A program made the position numbers and the translations under genes. The notes under the pieces were generated by a model. The model was not told where the DNA came from, did not search any database, and saw only the letters and a list, made by a program, of their open reading frames with translations. Below, one piece after another: positions 1 to 10,700 of a DNA stretch of 64,000 nt. Numbering within the stretch: the stretch's first letter is position 1; every line of letters starts with the position of its first letter. The stretch comes from Cyclobacterium plantarum. Lineage in GTDB: Bacteria; Bacteroidota; Bacteroidia; Cytophagales; Cyclobacteriaceae. The stretch covers positions 186,001 to 250,000 of the forward strand of contig NZ_JAANYN010000007.1 in the NCBI RefSeq assembly GCF_011290685.1. Reading direction: 5' to 3'.

Positions 1-877
1 CCACCTGCCAGTAATTGGACTGTCCCTCCAGGGCTATGGTAAGCAGGTCATGATCGGGAAAATACCGCTTCAGCAGGATTTTTCCAGCTGCCTTGCCCTT
101 TTCTTTAGTCACCTGGATTTGCGATGGACGAAGGTATTGGTTTTCTGACAGGGCATTTAATGGTCCAAAAAATCCAGCTACATAAGCAGTCCCCGGATCC
201 TGGTGGATGTCTTTTATTTTCCCCTTTCTTATCAGCCTGCCATGGGCCATGACACAAAGTTTATCGGTAATCAATAGTGCATCCTGAATATCATGGGTCA
301 CCAGGACCAAAGTAATGTCCAAATCCTGAAAGATCAGATTTAACTCGTCCAACAGGTTTCTTTTCTGATGGCTATCCAGGGAGCTGAACGGTTCATCCAG
401 CAATAATATTTCCGGCTCCAGGCTCATGGCCCTGGCAATGGCCACTTTCTGTTGCTGCCCTCCCGAAAGCTGCCTGGGTAAGCTGTCCTTTTTCTCCTCC
501 AAACCAAACAGGCGCAGCAATTCAGCTAGTCGTTCCCGGGCATAGGTTTTGTCATACTGCAACAATGGTCTACTGATATTTTCACCGACTGTGGAATGAG
601 GGTAAAGTCCCTTGTCCTGTTTTACAAGCTGAATGGCATCATATCCGGGCACCAACTTTTCTCCTGAATGAAGGATTCTCTCGCCCTTCAAAAAAACAGC
701 CCCCTCATCCTGCGCTTCCAGGCCCGCGATCAACCTGAGTAAAGTGCTTTTTCCACTTCCACTGGCCCCTACCACTGACCACCGGTCCCCTTGCCCGATT
801 TCCATCGAAAAATCTGCTAAAGCTGTGGTAGGGCCTTCATAGGTTTTACTCAGCTTTTCTATAGATAAAAAACCCAT
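1..877 (-). CDS. ABC transporter ATP-binding protein, 3' end beyond the window
   Basis: Cytoplasmic ATPase subunit of an ABC importer of the PotA/FbpC (polyamine, iron or anion) style. The readable part is 292 codons from ATG at 875-877 and runs off the left edge. In order it shows a Walker A (GASGSGKST, about residues 37-45), a Q-loop near 87, the signature LSGGQQQ near 137-143, Walker B ILLLDEP near 157-163 and a switch histidine in VTHD. A C-terminal extension after the nucleotide-binding domain resembles the start of a TOBE-like regulatory region. Its start overlaps the stop of the YjbR-like gene by one base (TAATG), so the two are probably cotranscribed. No permease or binding protein is visible, so the substrate cannot be told. 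Confidence 0.85.
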   Translation of the reverse strand, partial: MGFLSIEKLSKTYEGPTTALADFSMEIGQGDRWSVVGASGSGKSTLLRLIAGLEAQDEGAVFLKGERILHSGEKLVPGYDAIQLVKQDKGLYPHSTVGENISRPLLQYDKTYARERLAELLRLFGLEEKKDSLPRQLSGGQQQKVAIARAMSLEPEILLLDEPFSSLDSHQKRNLLDELNLIFQDLDITLVLVTHDIQDALLITDKLCVMAHGRLIRKGKIKDIHQDPGTAYVAGFFGPLNALSENQYLRPSQIQVTKEKGKAAGKILLKRYFPDHDLLTIALEGQSNYWQV

Positions 878-1224
878 TAATTGATTTGATCTTTTGTTTT
901 TTTGGGAAGGCTGGAAAATACCAGTTCATAGGAATGGTCTACCAATTCCAGAATAAGGGGATCAGGTATCGAACCATCGAAAGATACGGTATTCCAGTGT
1001 TTCTTGTTCATGTGGTATCCCGGAGCTATGCCTTCATAATGTTCCCTGAGCTCAATGGCCCTTTCCGGGTCACATTTCAGATTGACACTTTCAAACAGGG
1101 TAATATCGATGATGGCAAATATTTTACCCCCTACCTTGAAACAAAGGGTATCTTCATCGAAAGGGGTGTCCTCAGTAACTCCCCGCTTTTTTAGGCAATA
1201 GGCCCTGAAAAAATCAATGGTCAT
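877..1224 (-). CDS. MmcQ/YjbR family protein
   Basis: A 115-residue soluble protein of the MmcQ/YjbR fold family, whose biochemical role is not established although some members bind DNA. The sequence shows the family's compact alpha/beta pattern: an N-terminal helix, a strand-turn-strand around GGKIFAIID (residues 32-40), a conserved Cys-Asp after a lysine (50-52) and the characteristic NKKHWNTV segment (73-80). Length is normal for the family. It lies between a small membrane-protein gene (ends at 1225, directly abutting) and the ABC ATPase gene (1-bp overlap), and so reads as an internal gene of a minus-strand operon starting upstream of ispG. Confidence 0.85.
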   Translation of the reverse strand: MTIDFFRAYCLKKRGVTEDTPFDEDTLCFKVGGKIFAIIDITLFESVNLKCDPERAIELREHYEGIAPGYHMNKKHWNTVSFDGSIPDPLILELVDHSYELVFSSLPKKTKDQIN

Positions 1225-1413
1225 CTATGACAGCCGCCTAAAAATCCAAAAAATAAGAGCTGCCAGAAATACCACTATGGATATCTTATTGATCCCATGC
1301 ATCATTCTCAGATTGAAATTACTTTTTTTATCAGGATCGGGCTTTTTGAAAACCCGGATAAAGTAATTGCCTACTTCTCCAACCTGAAAAAACTCTTTGA
1401 TTTTATTTGACAT
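1225..1413 (-). CDS. small membrane protein, DUF6728-like
   Basis: A 62-residue peptide with a polar N-terminus (MSNKIKEFFQVGEVGNYF) and one C-terminal transmembrane segment around residues 41-58 ending in a positively charged tail (RRLS). I chose the ATG at 1411-1413. An upstream in-frame ATG at 1458 would add 15 residues and overlap the end of ispG by 14 bp, and those residues look unlike the start of a membrane peptide. It resembles a small Bacteroidota family of unknown function that I recall as DUF6728, and that name comes from memory. It sits directly downstream of ispG and abuts the YjbR-type gene. Function unknown. Confidence 0.7.
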   Translation of the reverse strand: MSNKIKEFFQVGEVGNYFIRVFKKPDPDKKSNFNLRMMHGINKISIVVFLAALIFWIFRRLS

Positions 1414-1444
1414 GATTCCAGAAATTGCTTGATTAAAACACTTG

Positions 1445-3436
1445 TTAATGGTGGTCACTTACTTCGGGTTCTATCCACTGACCATCCTGCTTGATGATGT
1501 CAATCAGTTCGTCCACAGCTCTTTCTGACGGAACGGATCGCTTGACTACTTCCTTGCCTTTGTACAAGGTGATTTTCCCTTTACCAGAGCCCACATAACC
1601 ATAGTCGGCATCGGCCATTTCGCCTGGTCCATTTACGATACAGCCCATGATACCAATTTTAACTCCCTTCAGGTGGTCTGTCCGTTTCCTGATCATGGCT
1701 GTAGTCTCCTGAAGATCAAACAATGTCCGGCCGCAAGAGGGACAGGAGATGTATTCTGTTTTGGACATACGGGTTCGGGCGGCCTGAAGCACTCCAAAAC
1801 TTACCGAATTATGTAATTTTATCTGAAGCAAGGCTTTTTCTCTGTTTGCCATAGCAAGCCGGTCCATTCCGATCATGATACCGTCTCCCAACCCGTCAAT
1901 CAAAAGCCCGCCAACATCAGTGGCCGCAAAAAGCATCGTCTTCTCTGCATCAGCATCCGTATACTTCACCTTGGGCACCACAGGGAGGTTAATCTCTGCC
2001 TGCAACAAGGAAATAAAAGCTCTTCTCAACGCCTGCATCTGATGGGCTTTGTCGGTGCTCAGGAGAATAACTACAGGTAACGCATTGGAGAGTAAAGGGA
2101 TCGCAGTTGAGATCTCTTCACAAGACAAATTCAGAAAATTCAATGAGGGATGAAGTTCCGGATTGGACTTCAATTGGTCCAGGCTTAATGCCGGAAATTT
2201 ATTTTTCCTGTCCGAATGATCCTTCCAGGAATCATGGTCCAGTATTTCCTTGATGCCATTTGGGAGCATAAAAGGAATGGGTTCTTTACCCGAATATATA
2301 TAATCACATCCCTGGTCATTCATTTTCCACTTGTCCAGCTCGGGCAGGTAAAAATGACCTGTATTTTTCAACTCTTTGGGTTGCATCCCATCAATGACAG
2401 ATACATCGGTAATTACCCGGGGAACATTAGCTCCCCCAAAGTTCACTACTTCCTCAGATTTTCTCTTGTTGTAACTGAAAGGATCAATTGGGCAGTCCTC
2501 CACGGGTGGAATGCCAGAAAGCTCAGGACGATGGTTATACCTTTCGATCAGGGTCTTGACTACCGGAGATTCAAATTCGGGATCTTCTGTCAGGGACACC
2601 CTTACGGTGTCTCCCAGCCCATCTTCCAGCAATGCCCCTATACCCACAGCAGACTTTACTCTACCGTCTTCACCATCACCTGCTTCTGTCACCCCCAAAT
2701 GAAGGGGATAAGGCTTGAATCCACCTTCATCCAGCTTCTGGACCAGCAAACGATAAGCCTGAACCATCACCTGGGTATTGGAGGATTTCATAGAGATGAC
2801 GATATCATGGTAATTTTCATCCTCACAAATCCGTAAAAATTCGAGTGCAGACTCCACCATACCCAGGGGGGTGTCTCCATAGCGGCTCATGATCCTGTCG
2901 GAAAGTGAGCCATGATTGGTTCCTATCCGCATGGCTGTACCATGTTCCTTGCAAATTTTCACCAAAGGCAAAAACCGCTCCCTTATGCGCTCCAATTCAG
3001 CCTGGTAAGATGCATCGGTGTAGGCGAGGACCTCAAACTTCTTCTTATCTGCATAATTCCCGGGATTGACCCGAACTTTTTCAACTATCTTTGCCGCAAC
3101 TTCTGCCGCATTGGGGGTGAAATGAATATCTGCCACCAAAGGTGTCTGGTAGCCTCTTTGCCTGAGGCCTTCCTTGATTTTTCTGAGATTTTCTGCTTCT
3201 TTGATACTCGGTGCCGTGATCCTCACCAGCTGACAACCACTCTCGATCATTCGGATAGACTGCTCTATGGAGCCTTTTGTGTCCATGGTGTCCACGGTGG
3301 TCATGGATTGAACCACTATGGGATTGTCCCCACCAATGAACAGGTCACCTACCCTTACAGGTATGGTTTTCCTTCTGGAATAATTGGTCAGGCTATTGCA
3401 ATACTTGTAATTATCTGTGACGGTTTTTAGTTCCAT
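1445..3436 (-). CDS. ispG: 4-hydroxy-3-methylbut-2-enyl diphosphate synthase, long form
   Basis: Converts 2-C-methyl-D-erythritol 2,4-cyclodiphosphate to HMBPP in the MEP isoprenoid pathway, using a [4Fe-4S] cluster. The 663-residue protein is much longer than the roughly 370-residue E. coli enzyme. An N-terminal TIM-barrel (about 20-300, with motifs PVRVGDLFIGGDNPIVVQS and VADIHF) and a C-terminal cluster domain (about 555-650) flank an insertion of some 250 residues, as in the long type of plants, Chlamydiae and Bacteroidota. Cluster ligands are visible as CPSC near 565-568 and in GCIVNGPGE near 596. It is preceded by 2 bp of spacing after the SDR gene, so it is probably the second gene of that transcript. 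Confidence 0.96.
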   Translation of the reverse strand: MELKTVTDNYKYCNSLTNYSRRKTIPVRVGDLFIGGDNPIVVQSMTTVDTMDTKGSIEQSIRMIESGCQLVRITAPSIKEAENLRKIKEGLRQRGYQTPLVADIHFTPNAAEVAAKIVEKVRVNPGNYADKKKFEVLAYTDASYQAELERIRERFLPLVKICKEHGTAMRIGTNHGSLSDRIMSRYGDTPLGMVESALEFLRICEDENYHDIVISMKSSNTQVMVQAYRLLVQKLDEGGFKPYPLHLGVTEAGDGEDGRVKSAVGIGALLEDGLGDTVRVSLTEDPEFESPVVKTLIERYNHRPELSGIPPVEDCPIDPFSYNKRKSEEVVNFGGANVPRVITDVSVIDGMQPKELKNTGHFYLPELDKWKMNDQGCDYIYSGKEPIPFMLPNGIKEILDHDSWKDHSDRKNKFPALSLDQLKSNPELHPSLNFLNLSCEEISTAIPLLSNALPVVILLSTDKAHQMQALRRAFISLLQAEINLPVVPKVKYTDADAEKTMLFAATDVGGLLIDGLGDGIMIGMDRLAMANREKALLQIKLHNSVSFGVLQAARTRMSKTEYISCPSCGRTLFDLQETTAMIRKRTDHLKGVKIGIMGCIVNGPGEMADADYGYVGSGKGKITLYKGKEVVKRSVPSERAVDELIDIIKQDGQWIEPEVSDHH

Positions 3437-3438
3437 AA

Positions 3439-4143
3439 TTATATATCGCCAAGTTGTGGACGGATCACTATTTCTTCAACAACAGAACGGGGAGAAAGGT
3501 TATATGCAGACCAGACGGCTTCGGCTACATCGGTAGCCTTCATGAATCTTTCTTCGGGCAAATCTACTCCTTCCCAACTCGCTGTATACGTGGCTCCAGG
3601 CATGACTGAGGTGACTTTTATACCATGTGGCATCATTTCCTGCCTCAGGCATTTGGTAAAACCCAACATGGCCCATTTGGAAACTGCGTAACTTCCTCCG
3701 TTGGCATAAGCGGTGAGTCCCGCAATACTGCCAATGGAAAAGATATGTCCGCTTTTTCGGGACATGAATTCAGCGGTAAAAGCCCTGCTCAGGTAATACG
3801 CACTGAATAAATTGGTATGCATGGTCAACTCAAAGTTTTCTTCTGGCTCCAAATGCAAACTACCCGGAATAAAAATACCAGTATTATTTACCAAAACATC
3901 AGGAATGGCCATTTTTTTTACAAAAGCTGCAAACGCCTTGGTCTCCTTTTTTTTGGACAAATCTGCGGCCATTACCTGCACCCTGATATCCGGATTGAGG
4001 GTTTCAATTTCCTTTTTCAAGGCACTTAAATCGGCCTCATTCCTGCTACAGGTAAATATGTCAAATCCCGCAGCAGCAAATTTTTGGATGATGGCTTTGC
4101 CTATTCCTTTGGTGCCACCTGTTACCAGAATACTCTTTGACAT
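3439..4143 (-). CDS. short-chain dehydrogenase/reductase (SDR)
   Basis: A 234-residue classical SDR oxidoreductase with a Rossmann fold. The cofactor motif TGGTKGIG is at residues 8-15, NNTG (variant of NNAG) at 86-89, a catalytic Ser near 137-139 and the YxxxK pair at Tyr152/Lys156. An Arg near position 34, shortly after the second strand (CSRN), suggests NADPH, which is inference. The substrate cannot be read from the sequence. Family relatives include FabG-like ketoacyl reductases and sepiapterin-reductase-type enzymes. It is the first gene of a minus-strand run that continues directly into ispG 2 bp later. A candidate promoter lies at 4188-4219. Confidence 0.9.
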   Translation of the reverse strand: MSKSILVTGGTKGIGKAIIQKFAAAGFDIFTCSRNEADLSALKKEIETLNPDIRVQVMAADLSKKKETKAFAAFVKKMAIPDVLVNNTGIFIPGSLHLEPEENFELTMHTNLFSAYYLSRAFTAEFMSRKSGHIFSIGSIAGLTAYANGGSYAVSKWAMLGFTKCLRQEMMPHGIKVTSVMPGATYTASWEGVDLPEERFMKATDVAEAVWSAYNLSPRSVVEEIVIRPQLGDI

Positions 4144-4187
4144 TAGTTTGTGTTTTAATTATTAGTATGACAACCAAATAGTCGGTA

Positions 4188-4219
4188 CAAAGTTACATTT
4201 TTTACCCGGTTATGCCTAA
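4188..4219 (-). promoter_or_regulatory. candidate Bacteroidota-type promoter for the SDR-ispG operon
   Basis: On the minus strand the -7 element TAACTTTG (4195-4188) fully matches TAnnTTTG. TTAG (4219-4216), three of four bases of the -33 element TTTG, lies 20 bases upstream. Transcription would start about 40 bases before the SDR start codon. The -33 match is imperfect. Confidence 0.5.
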
Positions 4220-7200
4220 TCAGAACAAGGCAGACACCTGCATGCGACCGGTATGCACCAATTGATCCAGTCCCTGCGAATTCCTACCCTCATAAACCAT
4301 GTTCAGCTGAAGCCCTTCTCCTATTTTTTGAAGCCAATTCAGGCTCCAGATGGTATTGCTGCCGGGAGTAAGTGCCTGAAGCATCTCATATCCTGTGGGA
4401 CTGTTTACCTGCCCGTTATAATCGATGTAGGTATACTTTATCTGGGCGTTGAGGGTGGTCTGTATGGCTTTGGAAATCCGAAGGCTCAACACCGCTTCAT
4501 GAAGCCGGGCTTTTTCATCAAACTCCGGATTGGCCAGATTTTCCTTTTGGGTGATCCGGTACTGAAAAGTACCACGCAGGGATGGGGAGGGCTGCAGGTT
4601 AAACTCCGGCCCGAGGGTATTTTGCTGAATGGTATAGTTGCGGTTTTCCAGAAAATCAGAGGCGGAAAACCTTGAACCATCACTCCAAAAAAGCAGCATA
4701 TTCCACCTGGAATCAATGGAATACCGGGCATTCAGCCGCCAGTCGTCCTGGGAGACTTCCTCAAATCCCCCCGTCAGCAACTGTTTTTGGTGGCTATTGA
4801 AAAAGGATACATCCATTCCGTATTTGGAAGCAGCGCGGTTAAAATAAAAGGAAGAACGAAAAGTCTGGCGCAGGGAGAGCAAGGCTTCATCTCCCGTCCC
4901 TGCCAGTAGGGGACTGATCCGCTGGAAAAAATCCCTGGAAGTGATTTTTTTCTCCACATTCCAGTTGGTGTTATTTGAAAACTTTGACAGCCAGCTTTTC
5001 AATCCGCCTTCCTCCTTCCAGGATACCGGAAACTTCCCACTCAAGCGGTAATTGAAAAGAGTGGTATATGCTTGTATATAGGTATCTGTGGGTACGAAAA
5101 CCTTGATATAGGATTTTTCTTCCGGATTGATGGCCAGGTAGAATTCATTCAGTTGTTGTGCTCCATCTTCATTGTCATCTCTCCAGGTATGGGTGCCTTC
5201 CCCGGTTGGAACAGGAAGAAAAACAAATTCACGTCTAAGCTCTCTTCCATTTCCCAAGGCATAGGTAAATTCATTGTTTAGGTTATTGTCAAAAAGTGAA
5301 CTCCGGTAATCCAGCTTTCCCATGACGGTGGTTTCCTCCTGCAGGTCCCTGTTCAAAAAGGAAAGTTCCCTATAGGTAAAGGAGCCATTGACAACATGAG
5401 GCCCAAAATTACCTTTCAGGCTGTAATTGGCAACAAATGCTTTGGTATCCGGCACCAACTGCCCGTTGTTTACCGCCTGATCCTCCCTGATACTTGCTGA
5501 AGCAAAGAATTGAAATTTTAAGCTGTCACTGCTCTGTAGGGAAAACAGGTGTTCCTCAAAATTCATGGCAGTACTGACTACATTTTCAGTATTTGGGTTG
5601 GAAACCACATTTCTGTCCAGGTTATACCTGTATCCGGGAACCAAAACCCTATTCAGGTAATTGACCTCAGCCTGATACCGAAGCCACTCCGAATGCAAAG
5701 GAAACACATCGCTTTTCAGGTGAAAAAAATCATTTCTAACAAGCAGGTGTTTTCCAAATTTTTGATTGACTTTGGCCCTTTGTTGCATCCCGGAAAGTAC
5801 TCCCGACCTGTTTCTGAGATCAAGTTCATAAGAAAATATGTTGTCCTGGTCCTTTACCAACTCCGCTTTGGCATGAAACAGCTTCTCAACAGCATTTTCT
5901 GTGGCATCAACATTATTTAGCCCCCAGTCGCGGTCAAATTCTATGAACCTCAGGCGGTCAATAAATGAAAAATCCGCCGCATTGTACTCCACCGTAGACA
6001 GCCCATTAAATTGATATCCTTTCATCGTTTTGAACAACCTGCCTTCTGAACGAACCCCGGCTTTCAGGGCCTGGCCCACATTGTCTTCATTGTCTATTGT
6101 AGAAAACAAGTTTTCATCGGTGTTTGAAACGGCCCATTCTGTAAAAACCCTTTCGTGGGCGCCAAGTTTTATTTCAGCACCTGCGGTAATCATCTGCTTT
6201 TTATTGGGAGCAGGCAACGGGGACCTTATGGAGAAATTTCCCTGAGAAACGCCATTTACAGGGGGGACATATTCATATACAGCACCATTGGCCAATTGTC
6301 GTTGACGCCGGTAATTTCCATTACCGGGGCCTACCTCGGTGAACCCAATGACAAAAAAGGCCTGTTCAGGGTTCGTGCTATGGGCATAGTAGGTAATTGT
6401 TTCCCCTGCTTCATTTGTTTCCGCCACCTTGCGGTACATGATCCTGTTTGGATCGAAAGGAATACTGTCGATTCTGGGTACAGCCGCCTCATTAATATTG
6501 TCTCCCACTGCTGCCAATAATCTTTTATCGGCGTCTGTAAGCCCGGTAAAAAGAGGTCTGTTCCTGTCATCCTTTTCCCGGTAATAGTTAAAATATACCT
6601 TCACTTTTCCATTATCCTGAATATGGTTTGCGGTAAGTATAGACCTGGAAAAATTTCTCTCCGCATATTCAAAATCAATTCTGACCCTGGAGTACTGGGT
6701 TATCAAGACTGTAGGCGTGAATGTAATCTCACCCTGATTGTAATCTATGATATAGTCATGGTTAAAACCTCTTTTCAACTGCTTGCCATCCAAAAATACC
6801 TTTTCTGAATTTGCCATGATAATAACAAACCTTTCATTTCCAGGACCCCTTACCCGGTAAGGTCCGGAAACACCTTCCAAAACATCCAGCATCATTGATG
6901 CAAATTTACCTTTGGCGATGGCGGCACCAACCTGGGAAGAAGCTTCCCAGCCCTTATTCATATCATAAGCTGAAGTAAATTGTAATCCCTGCACATTCTT
7001 GTAATAGCGCAGAAATTCTGATTGTCGTTGCTGGAGTACCACATCCCCTCCGGCCAGATTTATCTTGTCATTGTAAAGTTCAATCAGCACATTATCAAAA
7101 TCCTGTATTTGCTGCGTATTGCCTTCAGGTTGAAAAGGCACATGCTGATCTGTTATACTGGCCCGGATATTCAGGTTATCAGCCAACTCCCCATCCATCT

Positions 7201-7693
7201 GAAGGTTTAGTGCAGAATTGACAAAGACATTCTGGGCATTCCCGAATGAAATGCCCCTGGTCAGGTTTCCGGATTGATTGAGTTTGTCCGAGGTAAAAAC
7301 CTCCTCCCTGAAATCCAGGGCAGGAATTTTTTCCCGCGGACTATCCTTAAAATACGCCAGGGAATCATAATCGGCTGAAAGAGACCGCTTGCGGTAAACC
7401 TGATGAAGGGAGAAGGACAAAGCCTGATAACAAAACAACAGTGAATCGGGCAGAGAACTGTCTCCGGCAACGGAAATCCTACCGCTATTGATGTCATAAT
7501 TGTGGTCAAGTTGATTTCCGCTCGGGTCAATAACCCTGATAGTGGATTCCAAAACGGTCATGGAGTCCAAAAGAAAGGTATGGGTATCCTGGCCTACCTG
7601 TCTCCAGCTGCATACCTCTTCCTGGGATTGGGCGATAAAAACTGCCCCCTGAAATACCAATAGAAAAGTAAAAAAATACTTCGCCAGCCACAT
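4220..7693 (-). CDS. large predicted outer-membrane beta-barrel protein
   Basis: A 1157-residue exported protein with a signal peptide (residues 1-24, cleavage near AQSQ). The body is dominated by alternating amphipathic beta strands with aromatic ends, and it ends in Phe (residues VSALF), as outer-membrane barrel proteins do. A region near 150-230 (NAQNVFVNSALNLQMDGEL, then a long strand rich in Asn/Asp) resembles the strand-rich parts of SprA-like translocon or surface proteins by eye, but I cannot assign a family. Acidic Asp-Glu-Asn loops (for example WRDDNEDGAQQLNEFYLAI) could bind calcium. It is a single gene between the SDR-ispG operon and the histidine kinase, 56 bp from the latter. 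A role as porin, surface protein or secretion component is possible. Confidence 0.65.
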   Translation of the reverse strand: MWLAKYFFTFLLVFQGAVFIAQSQEEVCSWRQVGQDTHTFLLDSMTVLESTIRVIDPSGNQLDHNYDINSGRISVAGDSSLPDSLLFCYQALSFSLHQVYRKRSLSADYDSLAYFKDSPREKIPALDFREEVFTSDKLNQSGNLTRGISFGNAQNVFVNSALNLQMDGELADNLNIRASITDQHVPFQPEGNTQQIQDFDNVLIELYNDKINLAGGDVVLQQRQSEFLRYYKNVQGLQFTSAYDMNKGWEASSQVGAAIAKGKFASMMLDVLEGVSGPYRVRGPGNERFVIIMANSEKVFLDGKQLKRGFNHDYIIDYNQGEITFTPTVLITQYSRVRIDFEYAERNFSRSILTANHIQDNGKVKVYFNYYREKDDRNRPLFTGLTDADKRLLAAVGDNINEAAVPRIDSIPFDPNRIMYRKVAETNEAGETITYYAHSTNPEQAFFVIGFTEVGPGNGNYRRQRQLANGAVYEYVPPVNGVSQGNFSIRSPLPAPNKKQMITAGAEIKLGAHERVFTEWAVSNTDENLFSTIDNEDNVGQALKAGVRSEGRLFKTMKGYQFNGLSTVEYNAADFSFIDRLRFIEFDRDWGLNNVDATENAVEKLFHAKAELVKDQDNIFSYELDLRNRSGVLSGMQQRAKVNQKFGKHLLVRNDFFHLKSDVFPLHSEWLRYQAEVNYLNRVLVPGYRYNLDRNVVSNPNTENVVSTAMNFEEHLFSLQSSDSLKFQFFASASIREDQAVNNGQLVPDTKAFVANYSLKGNFGPHVVNGSFTYRELSFLNRDLQEETTVMGKLDYRSSLFDNNLNNEFTYALGNGRELRREFVFLPVPTGEGTHTWRDDNEDGAQQLNEFYLAINPEEKSYIKVFVPTDTYIQAYTTLFNYRLSGKFPVSWKEEGGLKSWLSKFSNNTNWNVEKKITSRDFFQRISPLLAGTGDEALLSLRQTFRSSFYFNRAASKYGMDVSFFNSHQKQLLTGGFEEVSQDDWRLNARYSIDSRWNMLLFWSDGSRFSASDFLENRNYTIQQNTLGPEFNLQPSPSLRGTFQYRITQKENLANPEFDEKARLHEAVLSLRISKAIQTTLNAQIKYTYIDYNGQVNSPTGYEMLQALTPGSNTIWSLNWLQKIGEGLQLNMVYEGRNSQGLDQLVHTGRMQVSALF

Positions 7694-7749
7694 AACACAT
7701 ACAATTACAGGGCACTAAAGTAACAATTTCTGCCGGATAATTTTACCCC

Positions 7750-10700
7750 CTAAGCCACCAGCGGAAAAAGCAGGTAAAACACCGTACCCGAATCACTGGA
7801 AGTTTGGAACCATATTTTGCCACCTGCCGTTTCTACACCTCTTTTGGCTATGGCCAGCCCCAAACCTGATCCTTCGGATTTGGTACTGAAATTGGGTAGA
7901 AAGACCTTTGCCTTCAAATCCTCATCAATACCTTTTCCATTGTCTCTGATCGCTAGTTTTACCTGGGCTTCATTCTCAATGGTAAGTTGAATTTGAATGA
8001 TGGGTTTTCTATCTTCCGGAACGGCTTGAATACCATTGATGATCAGATTGGAAATCACCCTGCCATAAAGTTTTCGGTCTCCCATGATAATGATTGCCTT
8101 TTCCCCGGGGGTTTCATCTTCAAATTCAATGAGGGTATCCTCTCTGTTACAATACAAGGAAACCGCTTCCATCACCACTTCCCGAAAATCCAGTTCCTTG
8201 TTTTGTGGAAGAGGCATTTTGGCGAAAGTAGAAAAGGAGCTGGCAATGTCACTCAGGGTGTCCACCTGGTGAATGATTGACATTATGGGCTTTTCCAGGG
8301 CTCCGGAATGATTCAATTTGTTTTCCCCCTGCAGGCGCAACAGGTGCTGCAAGGTAAGTTTCATAGGGGTAAGCGGGTTTTTGATTTCATGAGCTACCTG
8401 CTTGGCCATTTCTCTCCAGGCAGACTCTTTTTCATTGGAAGCAAGCACTTTTTTACTGGTTTCCAGCTTGAATAACATGTTGTTGTATTCATTGACCAGC
8501 AAGCCTATCTCGTCCTTTGACGGCCATACCATGTATTCGTTGTTTTCCAGATTGGTTTCTTTGAGCTTTTGGGTAAGCAATCGGAATGGTTGGGTAAGGT
8601 GCTTGGAAACAAAATAGGAAATGATTAAAAATATAAGGAACATCACCACAAAAATGATCAGGATATTACTGAATACCTCAGTGATCATCAGGTTCAACTC
8701 TTCCTCGGCCTCAAAAAAGGGAATGGCAATAATGGCCTGCAGTTTTTGGCTTTCAGCGTGTTTCAATGCCAGGTATACTGTTTTAAACTGCATGTTCCCT
8801 ACCCATTCGGTTTGGAGCAGCCGGTTTTCCATAGATTCGATGATGGCCGCATAAGCTTTGGGATGGAGGAAATGAGACAGGATTTTTTTATCAAAAATAG
8901 CAGGCTGATTGGTGGCTAATAACTTGCCTTCAGGAAGATAAAGATTAATGTCCGTATCTGTTGCACTGGCCAGAGCGAATAATTCATCGTTGAGTTCCTC
9001 TTTATTCAGCCCATTGAACTGATTACCAGCTACACTCCTGCTTAGATTTTCCCGAATAATACCTGCTTTTTGAAAATATTGGCGGTTCAGGTCCTCTGTA
9101 TAGGAATGACTTAGAAAACCAACCGATATCACACTGATGATCAGCATGGGAAAAAAGAAGGCAAAATTCAGGTACAACTGAAGTTTGGTGGCATAATTGT
9201 AACGGAGCTGGTTGATTCCGGCCAATACCAGAAAAACACTGATCGAGATCAGGGTGAAGATCAAATAACAAACAAAAAAGAAAGCTACGTCGGCAAGAAT
9301 ATAGTTGTTGGGATATTGAGAGGAGGTAATGACAATGATTTTATCGTTGAATCGTACGCCAAAATGATGAAATCCTCCCAAATGCACTCCTTTTTGATAC
9401 AGGCTTTGATTTTGAAAGATCTGCTCCATGTCTTCGCTCCGGTAACTGTACAGGCCGGCACTATATTCCATAACTCCCTCATCAAAAATGGCAAAATCAA
9501 AATCACTTTCAATGTAATTGGAAGCGTATTTGTTATCCATCAGCAGTTTGGGAAAGGCCTTTCCTGATTCCATCTGCTGCTGATTCAATTCGATAACAAT
9601 GGTACCCAGGAAAGCATCCGCTTTCTGAATCTTAATAAAGGAGACAAACCTGTTTCCCATATTGGTCTCTGTAGACCTGACATAAAACAAATTATGCACC
9701 TGAGTGGCATAATCGCTGTTCATGTACTTTCTCTTGTATTCTTCCAGACCCGGTTCATCCTCTTTGTCAGTGAGGTTTTGGCCGGAAGGATTATATAGGG
9801 CTATTTTTTGACTGTACTGATCAAAATACCCACTGAGATAAATTTTCCTTAGTTTTCTCTCTATGGGTTCTTTGGAGAGCAATGGGTCTGCAATTCTGTT
9901 TTGGATAAACAGATCTGATCTTATCCTATCCATGATTTCCTCCAGTAAAAATTCTCCCATCACATCCCTATCAAGCATGATGTTATTGGCAAACTTTTGC
10001 TTGGACCGTACTTCATCATTCCTTTGGTGATGAAATGATGCTGCTCCCGAAATTACTGCGCCTATCAGACAAGCAAAAAAGAAGGTCAGGAAGGTATTGA
10101 ACTCCAACTTAAACAGTTTATCATACAGCCGGAAACTTATGATAGCGACCAGGAGAATCAAATGGGCAAGAAATGCAACCAGTAAAATAAAATTCCAGAA
10201 GATCAAAAAACCCACTACAGGCAGAGAAAAGGCAAGTAGCACCTTCAGGGAATAAAATCTGCCACTATCTTTTTTGTAAAGGACCATATTTAACCCAATG
10301 AGGGTAAATAACAGGTAACCGGCTCCACCCAGAAAAACCACAAAGAGACTGATGGCCTTGAGGTAATTGAAATTGGGAATGGTCTCAATGTTCAGGTTCC
10401 ACTGGGCATTTTCTACGATGTTCAGGTAAAGGAAAAAATATAAAAACATCAGCAGGGTAGAAAGCAGGAACGCCGCAGACAAATGAACCCAATCCGCATA
10501 TTTTTTTCTGAATTGAATGAAATTGAAAAGTAATCGCTTTTGTCCCAATATGGCAATCACCATAGTCAAAACGATTAAATAACAAATGACATTAAGCAGT
10601 AAATCTCCCAGGCTGGGATTGATTCTGGAGGAGGCATACAAGCCTGGATCAAATATGCCGGTCTGAAAAAAATCATTTGGAAAGTTAAACGACAACATCA

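Noticed and set aside
9-877. Attempt to name the ABC ATPase substrate
   Set aside because: Polyamine, iron and anion importers share these motifs and no permease is in view.
2216-2836. 206-codon plus-strand open frame inside ispG
   Set aside because: It lies fully within ispG, has no family motifs and follows its codon pattern in reverse.
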